Of a DNA stretch of 64,000 nt, positions 51,912-61,663 are shown one piece after another. The notes beneath the pieces were generated by a model. It did no database searches. It saw only the letters and a list, made by a program, of their open reading frames with translations, and was not told where the DNA came from. Location of the stretch: assembly GCA_009746045.1 (NCBI GenBank), contig RPFO01000246.1:2907758-2971757 (forward strand). Direction: 5' to 3'. A program made the translations under genes and the position numbers. The stretch's first letter is position 1. The number at the start of each line of letters is the position of its first letter. This DNA is from Mesostigma viride. Taxonomy: Eukaryota > Streptophyta > Mesostigmatophyceae > Mesostigmatales > Mesostigmataceae.

Positions 51912-52613
51912 TGTAACAACCAAATGTTACATCCAAAGTTTTCCTACTGTTGATCTTATCATGAGTTCTTTAGGACAATTATTTGGGAATTTAGGAGGCT
52001 TCGACGTCTGATGGATATTGGGCCTGCTGAGATATGTAGAATTTATTGTTCTACCCTCATTGGTCGTGGCCTGATCCACGTAGGGTACTTTGCATGGTTT
52101 TGTTCAGTCAGTCATAGATTCTCTTTAATACCGTTGTACCTGGTGGATCTGGTTCCAGGTCATGGAGATTCCGTATGTGCTGGCTTTGTGTTGTGTTGAG
52201 GATTCGGAAGCTAAGATCTTATCTTAAGTGATTTTCACTTTTGATTGGTCCTCCCGGGTTAGGGCTGAGCCGACCCTGCGTGAATGATGACTTTTATCCT
52301 GTTTGTGGCGGCTGTGCATGTGTGCGTGTAAGAAAGCTAAAGCTATGGTGTAATTCAAGGGTTTCCTTGTTTCATCAATCAAACAACCCTTGCTAAAAGT
52401 CAACTATAACTTCAACAGATAGTCGACTTGGATATAACTTGTCTGTTGTGTCTAACAAGGGTGGGGACTCATTCCCTTAACTGTTGAAGATCCATCTTCA
52501 TTGCTTCTCTGGACGTGAAGTTATCTGTCGCGACTCCAACCCAGGTATAAAGATCTTTTCACATCAATGTTGAAACTGAGGCTGTTGCAAACACAACATT
52601 TTTAGTCGTTACA
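51912..52613 (+). mobile_element. Long terminal repeat of an LTR retrotransposon, 702 bp
   Basis: It starts TGTAACAAC and ends GTCGTTACA, giving perfect 6-bp inverted ends (TGTAAC and GTTACA) inside an 8 of 9 match. A TATA-like GGTATAAAG occurs at about 52544. A primer-binding site lies directly behind it, so it is a 5' LTR. No second LTR is visible in the window. Confidence 0.75.
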
Positions 52614-52614
52614 T

Positions 52615-52626
52615 TGGTATCGGAGG
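52615..52626 (+). promoter_or_regulatory. tRNA primer-binding site of the LTR element
   Basis: TGGTATCGGAGG begins two bases after the LTR end. It resembles TGGTATCAGAGC, the site complementary to the 3' end of initiator-methionine tRNA that primes many plant LTR elements, with changes at positions 8 and 12. Confidence 0.6.
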
Positions 52627-52832
52627 TTTCTACCTAGGTGTTGGTTGTCTTGATAGTATTAGTTCACGGTTAACAATGGAATTCTTGCCCGACCCAGAGA
52701 GGGTACGTTATGCTGTGTGTTCGGACAGTTTTTAGAGTGTGACTCATCCTTATGTGACAGTCTTGCTCTGAGAGCTGCTTTGAGCTCATAAGCCTCTAAC
52801 GTTTCCCCAGTCCGGCATGCGCGACCCATGGA

Positions 52833-53039
52833 GTGATGAGTAACCCGGAGACACAACCACCGTTATCAAGTAAGAGAGTTGAAGATGCAACCACATCCAC
52901 ATCACCTAAAATCGGTCCGTCCGGTTACATGAGATCCTGGGAATTTTGGCGCGAACGCGTCGCGTTGAGGACGACGGGACCAGAAAAATTCCACCTCGCA
53001 TGGGTGTCGACCCTATGTCCGCCGAAATATCAGTCATAA
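52833..53039 (+). pseudogene. Probable gag start of the LTR element
   Basis: A 68-aa frame begins MMSNPETQPPLSSKRVED and continues with YMRSWEFWRERVALRTTGPE. It lies 220 bp behind the primer-binding site, where gag is expected. It stops early, and I see no continuation, zinc knuckle or pol within the next kilobases. It may be the truncated front of the element whose pol is at 60.6 kb, but the sequences do not prove this. Confidence 0.35.
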
Positions 53040-55112
53040 GTCAATTATGCATGTTAAGTCGCTGCGATGGATGCAAACGACGCGTAAACTCTCCTGCTTT
53101 GCGATGATGCATGGTAGATATTATTCGCGTATGTTCATGCGTCAAAATAATTCGCAAACTGAGACGCTGTTTTTTTGTGTCGGCCAGATCTGGAATTGGC
53201 AGCGAAAATGCATGTTTATTAATTGTGGGGGAAACTTTTTTGTTGGAAGCTCACAATTCCCAAAAGGTCGAATCCGAATGGGCTTCAAGTCTACTTTCAC
53301 GAGCGCTAATCAGTTTTTCGAGAAACGAATCACATTTTCCAGGCTGTCGCATTACCTGCCGGCAGGTCAGATCTTGCTGTTTTCAGTGACGTTTACGACC
53401 GTCCTTGCTTGATGCGTTTCTTTTTTTTTTTCGGCTCACGGCATGGCGGGGCTTGTTCCAACATGCCTGCGGAGGTGTAAGCTGTGTAGCCATGATTTAA
53501 ATGTCACATATTGCTCTCGCGCCACCATCTGTTACTGCTCGGCACTACAAGAAACACTGGTTGCCTGCTCGCAACGCAAGCACAAGCACGACAACGGTGC
53601 CCTGATCCACATCCAGGCGTGTATTTTCGAGAAAAACTTCAGTCTTTTGTCGCGGCATACCTTCGGTGTTCCAAGCCCTTCACCGCTCCCCGAAATAGTC
53701 TTATGACTCGCTTTTAAAGCATGGTGGGTTCGCGTCCGCCATCTCCGCCGGGTGCTGACACGAGATGTTCGCGCTGAACCTGGACTGCAAGGTCGCCCGC
53801 TACCGGTTAGCTGTACGTATTTAGCATGCTCTGGATGATATTGTCATGGTTTTGGTGCAGGAAGGTGCTGTGGGGGGGTCTATCTCACCTCTTTACCTAG
53901 CTTTCCTCCTCCTAGCTTGACAGCTAAGTTTGCATCAGGAAGTCATGCTTGTTGACAAAGCTCGATGGATGTCAACCTTGGGATGTGCTGTGAAGGTGTT
54001 AGCATGCTTGCTTGAAGAATTGAATGCGTATGTGTGCAAGCAATCGACATTTTTTTTGAAGGGCAGTAGGTAGCAGCCACGTTCTTATTCAATTATGTCA
54101 GGACATCTATGTTGCCTTTACTGCACTCTGTCCTACAGGAGTTTGATGCCACTGTAGATGACTATGACCAGTGGGGTGGTGAGGATGGGCCGGTGTGCTG
54201 GGGTGAGCCTGAAGGGCATCTTGGATCACGTGACCCTGAGGCAGTCATGCCAGGCTGTGCAGTTTATGGCTTGTGATGTATGCATGGATGCAGCGGGTGA
54301 AGCAGGTTGTCGTTGCCATGGCCTGTGTTAGTGAACTCTATCATCTTTTAACCTACCCAAAGCCCCCCTAGACCTAAACTGCCTCGCCTTCTTTGAGGGG
54401 TTGCCTTCTTTGAGGAGTGCCATGTCTTGAAAGGTTTGTTGGGGCCCTGGCCTTTCAGAGTAGGTTGAGGTGGAGAGGGGTGGCACACTGCTAGGTGATG
54501 GCAGGGCCATCAATGTGATGCACCTTACGTTGGGATGGGGACCATGCATTTGTTCTTGTTGCTAGCATGGGCAGGGTGAGCGGCTGGGAGTAAGGTGTAA
54601 GTGCTACTTGTGCTACTGTCCGAAAGGGGAGCTCCATGCGGTGGGCAAACAGCGTTGCAAGCGTACACTTAACACAAATGTGGTCTGATGCACTCAGCTG
54701 ACCTGCCATGTCTCTTGATGCACCAAACCACACTAAAGGCTTGATATAGCCGGTAGGAAATGCATGTGCATGCAGTGTCAAAAGCAGAGAGGGACATTGT
54801 TAGCACATGAGTGTGATTGTAAAGCAATGAGTGTGAGCCTCCCCGTGCCATCCCATGCATTTTACACCTATTTTTGGCAATCCCCCATCACGCCGCAATT
54901 ATGCACCGCCTATGCAAGGGGGATGAATAGACAGTTCTAGGTGTGTTGAGGGATGAGATAAGGATAAACATGAGGAGCCATGCAGGCTAAAAAGGAAGGG
55001 CGATGTCAACAGTGTGTTTGCCCAGATTTTGATGTCAGGAGGGGCTGAAAGATCAGCGGTCACGATAAACCTAGGTGGATTACATGAGAGATGACACGAC
55101 CATGAGAGGGTG
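53040..55112. other. No gene established
   Basis: A short start MFALNLDCKVARY at 53765 and a piece EFDATVDDYDQWGGEDGPV after a CTACAG acceptor near 54138 look coding, but their phases do not join. The remainder shows only short frames. Confidence 0.3.
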
Positions 55113-55399
55113 GTAGATGAGTTCAACTGAGAAGAGCTAGCATTACATGCACAGCTTAATGACCTATGGACTGTCCAAGGGTTGGAGTTCAGTGCACGTT
55201 CCAAAGACTATGATGAGCATGACGATGATGGCAAGGGGGCGGGGGGGCGCTATTAGGACAGGCACTGATGCAGAATCATGTTGCACAGCAGCTAGGTGCT
55301 GAGCTCAATCGAATAGCGGCCCAAGCCACTGATGTCCTTGATTGCGCTTTGTATTTCCATGTAGCAGAGAGGCACCTGGCAGATATATATTTGGATTAG
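55113..55399 (+). pseudogene. Decayed ORF of unknown family
   Basis: Coding-like sequence in two frames: LHAQLNDLWTVQGLEFSARS up to a poly-G tract near 55240, then from 55250 LLGQALMQNHVAQQLGAELN and DVLDCALYFHVAERHLADIY to a TAG at 55397. One stop (55128) and a one-base slip in the G run break it. It probably derives from a transposon gene, but I cannot name the family. Confidence 0.3.
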
Positions 55400-56460
55400 C
55401 TGCTATAAGACACGCACAGCAGGGGTGCCCAGCAATGTGGGCCAAGTACTGCAAAGGAGATTGTGTGTGCTGCCAAGCGGGGCCCGTAACTTAAGAAAAG
55501 AGACTGGTCAGCCGACAGGCACGACTGGTCAGCCAAGCTCCCCTTCTTGAGGCTTGTAGGCACTACGGTGCTTGTTCCGAATGCCAGCATCTACTGTGAT
55601 TGATGGTGATTTTGTCCCTTGATGATCGCTTTTTGAGTCTGTGTTGGTTAATGTATCCAGCCCCAGTGGCATGTATATGAATCCCATGACAGCCATGACG
55701 ATAATTGAGTGAAGAATGCAAAGTTTTACGAGACAATTGCGCAGAATATGGAGTCTTTTGGCAAAAATCGCTCTATTTCTGCTTGCATCCGTCACTTTCA
55801 GTGGGCCGGCAGTGGTCCTAATATGTCCAACTTGTGTTCTAGTGTAAATTCAAGTATTGTGCTATTAATGTGACGAATTCTGGCATGATTGGGCCACATA
55901 TTATATGTGCTGGCAGGGGCTTCATAAGGTTGAAAATAATGCACTAAAACGGTGTTTTGGCTCATGTATGCCAGAATTATAGCACATAGCCTTTGGTCCT
56001 ACATTGCATACTTAAGGGCGGTTTTTGTCTTTGGATGTAAATTAATAAGCATGACCATTTCCAGCTGAATTGGACTACATTTACTACTTGTGTGTGGCTG
56101 CTATGCCTTCTTATGCCTGGAAAACATCGTTTTTTACACTTTTCCACGTCACGGTTTGATGCTAAAAATAGGTCAGTTGGCCCCCCAATTTCATTATGTC
56201 AGATGTGAACAGGGTCCTAGGGGGACCTTAAGTCCAGAAAGGCACCCCGATCTGACTATATGTGTGGGAGATATGACCCCATGTAACAAAAAAGGCCATT
56301 TTTAGGTGATGTGTCTTTAGCAGCTCAACGGACGACCGGTGATGAAAGGGTTTCATCATCTACTCCCAGACGTCAACTATTTGGAGATACCACCAAGTAA
56401 TGTCTGCTTCCCGCAGATATTCGCTGTCGGTCGGCCCAAAGTTCTCCATCTGGCCCCTCG
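55400..56460. other. No gene recognised
   Basis: AT-rich sequence with short frames only. Confidence 0.4.
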
Positions 56461-57115
56461 GTGTGCAACCAGGCGAGCCCTCCCTGCGTGGCACTGGTAG
56501 ACGGAGGTGGACCACGGTTCTCCAACGTGGAGGACACGCGTTCGCCGGCACCCGAATACGGTTCGGCTATTCGTTTTGGCTACAACACGGTGCCGGGGCG
56601 AGACGGCACTGGGCTAGCGGCTGACGAGCTGACAGCGGAGAAAATTCGATTACAACATGAACGTGAGGAAGCTGCGAGAGCTAGAAGTGTGGCGGAAGCG
56701 CTGGAGACTGAGAGTGTGGGTAGGACTATTGCGCGTGTGCAGCAACTTGAGTCGCAAGGGCAGGCGGGCGATGGAGAGTCTGTTTTCGTGGATCAACCGT
56801 CTCCAACACTGGGTATACGAAGGGTATATGCGGTTGACGCTCCTTTTGTTGATGAAGGCCACAGATGCACAGGGGCATGAGCCTCCACGGCTCTCGGTGG
56901 CTGCGACAATGCCGGAGAGTCAGAATGCACCACACGCCCCAGTAATGGAGCTCACGTCTTTGTATCCTCGTACTGTTCCTTTTCCCAAGGTGGAGTCGGT
57001 AGACAAGCTATCGCTGACCAACCTTACCCATCCACAACGGTATGAAAGTGCCAAAAAATGCCCTTATAAGCCCTACATGGAGCAAATTGAGTCCAAACAT
57101 GCTAGATATTGGTAG
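56461..57115 (+). pseudogene. Gag-like ORF pair with one frame change
   Basis: A first frame (to 56880) contains a polar helix-forming stretch, LTAEKIRLQHEREEAARARS. An overlapping frame continues to 57115 with MELTSLYPRTVPFPKVESVD and ends near ESKHARYW. The change of frame lies near 56870. The charge pattern and position in a retroelement-rich region suggest the N-terminal part of a gag protein, but there is no diagnostic motif. Confidence 0.3.
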
Positions 57116-57312
57116 GCAGCATGTCTAGGACACCAGTAGAAGGAATTTGACTTTCCAGAATTTTCCGACATCGGTTGGTCTATTTTTGGCATGTCTATTT
57201 TTAGCAACTTTTCAGATTTTAATATAAACAAATACCATTTAATATGCAAATAAAGAGCTCCTGATCTGGCTGTTTGCAGGTAGGCTAATGCCCATGTCTA
57301 CCAACTGTGCAC

Positions 57313-57840
57313 CAGGTCCCATGGTCATCTGACCTCATTTGGTGACAAACTGCCACCAAATGCTAGCAAAAACGCACTGTTTCACCACATCTCATTGCAG
57401 TTTCCATAGAAGATGTGTTCAGCCAAGGCTGGAAATTTGCAATCACGTTACACATCATTAATGTAGACATGGCACAAAAAATCAGGTCCATCGTACTGTA
57501 TTTGGTAACAAAATGCCACCAAATGCTAGCAAAAATGCGCATTTTTCGCGTTTTTTAAACGCATTTCATGACAGTTTTCATACAAGATGTGCTCAGTTGG
57601 GGCTGGAAACTTGCAAGCATATTAAATATCATCATTGTAGACATTGCACAAAAATTCAGGTCCGTTGTACTTCATTCATTGACAGCTCGCTAGCAAGTGT
57701 GAGCAAAAATGTGCGTTTTTTGCATTTCCGCCACATTTCTTGCAGTTTCCCATGCCAGATGTGCTCAGTTGAGGCTGAAAACAAGCGCACATGTTAGAAA
57801 TCATCATTTCAGACATTGCACAAAACTTCAGGTCCATCAA
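57313..57840 (+). repeat. About 172-bp diverged satellite, three units
   Basis: Units start with CAGGTCC at 57313, 57483, 57657 and 57829 (spacing 170, 174 and 172 bp). Each contains GCTAGCAA, an AAAAA(T/C)G(T/C)GC core, GCAGTTT or CAGTTTTC, AGATGTG(C/T)TCAG and a GACATNGCACAAAA end. The last unit is partial. Confidence 0.75.
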
Positions 57841-58395
57841 GTGTCATTGGGTTCACTGGTCCATGCAACACCTGCTAGTTTCCAGCTAATCACTCAACCT
57901 TGGATGCAAAGTTCTTTGGTAACGGTATGGCCAACTCCCACCAACTGTGTTGCTAACTGTTCAGACCTTTCACAGATAATATAACACAGCTTTTGTGACG
58001 AATAGACAAAGATATATGAATACTACTATGAACAGTGGCTAGACATGGCTGTATATATGTGCATATGGCCTTGCTCAGGCAATTTTCAAGTAGGGGCTTG
58101 TTAGACATAAGAACTGCCAGCTGTCACGTTGGCTAGCATGATCAGTTCAAACCCACAGCATGCACGGGAGTCGCAAACTCAGCTTGGCAATGTAATAATC
58201 TAAGCATGCCAGGCATGGCTGCGATGTGTTTTGTGCGCCTTGATTCGGTAGCAGCACATCCCTTGGCAAGCGGCCCGCCTGACTAAGATTGCCACACATG
58301 GTCCTCTGCATCACCATGGATGTCCCCATGTCCCTGTCTATGTTATAGGGGCTCACGTTGCTGGCAATGCAGCTTCTAAGTTGGACTAGATCTCC

Positions 58396-58977
58396 TCAGC
58401 CAGCACTGTGGTGCATAGCCAGACAGCTCATACACTGCTCAGTTGCTACCTCAAGGTTGCCGGCTTGAAATGTGCCACCAAAGGACTGCACTTGGCCGCC
58501 ATCATACCTAGCATGAAGAAGCCACTGCACATCCCCGGTGAGCCGCTTGGCCACCATACCGCAATTGTCTTCAACAGATAGTGCAAGGCCAATGGCCTCT
58601 TCATAGGCACGTGCTTGTGCTCATGCTCTTGCTCTGGCCCTTGTCAGCATGAGATGCATGCCCTTGCATGCTTCACCATGTTTCTCGAAGCCATCCGTGA
58701 CTACTTGCTTCAGAAATGTCATTCAACTCCTGCACGTCCTCAGCCAGACTGTCAAACTAGCTGGTGCCCCATCCCTCACTTTGGTGAGGACTGCGATTCT
58801 GGCTAGCAGCTTAGCGATCGTGCGTGGTTGTGCCTGAGTTTCTGGGTGAGTGGCAGTGGCATTGGAGCAAGAGGTGTTGAGCATGTGCGTGTATCTATCC
58901 TCTTGACAAACAACCCCTCGCACCCCTGACATTGAGGAGTTTGGCCATGTGCCAGGTTGCCAGAATTCCGCAAACAT
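58396..58977 (-). pseudogene. Decayed ORF of unknown family
   Basis: From 58716 the minus strand reads FLKQVVTDGFEKHGEACKGM, one TGA stop in an Arg-Ala run, then AYEEAIGLALSVEDNC and RLTGDVQWLLHARYDGGQVQ to a stop at 58396. Upstream, in another frame, TIAKLLARIAVLTKVRDGAP lies near 58800. The composition is convincingly protein-like, but at least one stop and one frame change are present. I do not recognise the family. Confidence 0.3.
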
Positions 58978-59179
58978 GCATCATAGGGAAATAAAGGATG
59001 GCTGGTTGTGCACACGACATGAGAAAACAAAACACACATACCTATCAGGGGGCAGGCTTGGGTTGCTTCATTGGCGCTGGTTGCAGCGTGCGTAATAATA
59101 GCCCGCCATTGGCTCATTTACCCGTGCCCTTGGCAAGCACGCACAGCCTGAACTGCATGAACTGCATGGATGCGGCCGT

Positions 59180-59476
59180 TCAGGATGCCCTCTGCTCATC
59201 ATTCAGGGGTATGAAGGCAGCTTGGGTGCTGGCGTGTAAGGCAGCTTGTGCATCAGTGTTTGCCGCCCGGCCGTGTGGCAGCACAGGTAGCTGGCCTAGC
59301 CCGGACACTGTCCTCTCTCCACTCTCACGCAATATGACACCCTCTCCACAAACCATGACAGTTCTCATGTGCATGCATGTCTTAAGATGCTTGTTGAAGG
59401 CAGATGCTTTCAGCTTAGAGATGGTGGGCACGTATGCAGTGGGTTTTATGGACTCACAAGCATGTGAAGCCATCAA
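59180..59476 (-). pseudogene. Open frame of unknown family
   Basis: A 98-aa frame contains ISKLKASAFNKHLKTCMHMR and ends IPLNDEQRAS. It lies between the decayed ORF at 58.4-59.0 kb and the zinc-ribbon exon at 60.0 kb, on the same strand, and may belong to the same dead gene. No motif supports a function. Confidence 0.2.
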
Positions 59477-59969
59477 GCATCAAAGAAAGCCACCAATTGC
59501 TTCTGGGTTTTCCATCAATCTTCGTGGTCAACCATGTAATGCAACATTACTTGCCGTGAGCACAATGCCAATAAATTGCAGCATGTACAACTAGAGCAAA
59601 GCAAAAGCTTTGTGATCCATAGCCCTGACTGCAAATCATTGCCATCGGCGGCAATAGCGCTGCAAGGCTGCCATCCAGCCCGTAATATCTTGCCCGCAAT
59701 CCATCATGCAACCTTCCTAATATCCGTGTGAAGAATTCCTTGACATCCCTAGCCTGTAAGGTAACCTGTACGTCGCTGATGTGAAGAAAAGGCTCGCCAT
59801 GAAACCGTAGCTCGCTATACGATTAATGACGCACTTCCCGTAAGATAAGAAGACATCTGACCAAAAGAGAAACTCCGGAGATGGGGAACTGGTAACATAT
59901 TCATCCGTGACAAGGTCAGGGCCTCAACAAGGAGTGAATTCGCCCCTAGATATGAATATGGGAACATAC

Positions 59970-60139
59970 CGCTCGGAGGTATCCATGTCTGCCTTGCGCT
60001 TGATGTCTGTTTCGCACACCCCGCCGCAGAAACTCGTTCCGGCATTCGCCTGCTGACCGCAGTTTGTGCATGTCCAGAGGCTGATAAAAGCCCCAACATC
60101 GTGGGCGTCTTTAGAGCCCACAAAGCCTGCATTAAACAT
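59970..60139 (-). CDS. Candidate first exon with a zinc-ribbon / RanBP2-like motif
   Basis: From the ATG at 60139 the frame reads MFNAGFVGSKDAHDVGAF, then WTCTNCGQQ and FCGGVC, giving W-x-C-x2-C ... C-x3-C with an Asn between, similar to a RanBP2-type zinc finger or zinc ribbon. It ends in a good donor (GAGCG before GTATGT) in phase 2. I could not find partner exons downstream, so it may be the intact start of a decayed gene. Confidence 0.35.
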
Positions 60140-60607
60140 GACGTTCGGGGCAAACGCAGATGTATACGAAGTATGGGTCTGCCAAACCTGACACAGCCTT
60201 GAAATTGGTCGGAAATATGCGGTAGCTCAGGAAAAAAAAATTGCAGCGGTAATGAAGAAAGTCGTTCGGTCAAAGTCTTTAGAATTAAAAAATGCGTCGT
60301 TTATGATCGAAACCCCGATCTTAGGGCGCACTTCATCGGGAAAATTTTTTGCTGCGGTCAGGTGGGGTCGAGAGAAAATCTGCGACCATTCAGGCACCCA
60401 TCTATGAATGACGCAACATGCTGTTCGATTCCGCAAACTTTATGGCGAAAAAAAAACAGTGGTGGATCGAATAACACCTTAGGAGGATAATCGTAAAATT
60501 TCAGCCTTGATAGTGCCTTTATACACGCTCAGCATCGCCTGCCAGACCGCCATGCCTGTCGCCCGGAATTCGGTCACTTTCGTGCACGCGCACACCAAAA
60601 ATCGCAT

Positions 60608-61663
60608 TTGGCGCCACTTTTCGGGTACCGCTTACGAGGGCAGATTTTGGCGCGGCTCGTACCGTTGTGTCGCAGCTTCGACCATTTCTCCACCAAGTTT
60701 CAGGATGTCTTCGCTATCCACTTCGCCAACTACGGGCCCAAGCTGGCAGAGGAACGTCTCACGATGGACATCCAGAAGAGAATGGTTAGGCAGCGGATGA
60801 GCGACAGTGCCAGCGACCGTTTTGATGAGTTTTTGCGTTCTGTGGCTGGACGTGCGTGTACCGACCTCCCCTCTCTCCTATTGGGCTTTCGCCGGTTTCT
60901 GTTACCCCAGGATCAGCTTCGCCTAGATCGGGACGCACTGGCTAACTGTACGCAGGCTGGTTCAGTGACGCTGCCACAGTTCGTGGAGCAATTCACCAAC
61001 CTTAGAGCCAAGATTCCCCAATGCTCTGACGCAGAGGCGCTTCACAGACTACTGCATGGCATGGCTCCACACGTGCGACTGGATGTGGACAAGCACTTCT
61101 CCCAGTTCGACTACGTGGACTGGCAATGGGACAAGGTGTTGTCTTATGTGCATGCTCACCGCTCTGTCGTGTGCCTGCTTTTTCTGTCAAGTGGGAGCCT
61201 GTGGCCACGCCAGTGCCACCCATCAAGAAGTCCCTGAACCAGCTGGATGACCTCCTGGGGGAGCTCAAATGCCTTGGATCCCACCCAGGGTAACTGTTTT
61301 ATCTGCAACCAGCCAGGTCACTTTGCACGGGACTGCCCCAGACGGGACCAGTTTTCCCCTGCCACGAGAGGACCTTTTGGCGCCCTGCCATCTCCCAGGC
61401 CACCCAGCCTACCTCCTGGCGTTCCTGCTGGCGATCACCGGATGCAGCCAGGGTTCCAGCCCAACTTCCAGCCCTCTGGGAGGTTCCAGTCCCGCGCTCG
61501 GCCCTTCAGCAGACAGGATAAGCGTAGGATGGTGAACGCTCTCATGCAGCTGCTGGCAGATGAGGAGGATGGGGGGGACGAGGATGAGCCTCCAGCACCA
61601 CCTGAGCAGCTTCCACCATCAGGCAGTGGAGCACTCTCAGACCCACCTGAGTCAAAAAACTAG
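60608..61663 (+). CDS. gag: Ty3/gypsy gag with zinc knuckle, frameshifted
   Basis: Structural protein of an LTR retrotransposon. The capsid-like part (MDIQKRMVRQRMSDSASDRF, then FVEQFTNLRAKIP) runs to about 61165. A stretch to about 61268 lies in another frame (PVPPIKKSLNQLDDLLGELK). The original frame then resumes with the zinc knuckle CFICNQPGHFARDC (C-x2-C-x4-H-x4-C), an Arg/Gln-rich basic segment and an acidic end. Two one-base indels around the middle stretch make this copy defective or reflect sequence errors. The frame stops at 61661-61663, right behind a slippery heptamer. The true N-terminus may lie upstream. Confidence 0.9.
61654..61660 (+). promoter_or_regulatory. Programmed -1 ribosomal frameshift site between gag and pol
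   Basis: The heptamer A AAA AAC sits in the gag frame as X XXY YYZ, immediately before the gag TAG. A -1 slip enters the pol frame, which is open from 61660 into the protease. A 7-bp complementary pair (CAGGTCA at 61673-61679, TGACCTG at 61701-61707) starts 12 nt downstream and could be the stimulatory stem. Confidence 0.75.

Noticed and set aside
53765..54275. Two-exon gene starting MFALNLDCKVARY
   Set aside because: The only reasonable donor and acceptor give a stop at the junction.
58998..59594. 198-aa plus-strand Cys/Ala-rich frame
   Set aside because: It overlaps more protein-like minus-strand pieces and has no motif; likely a shadow.
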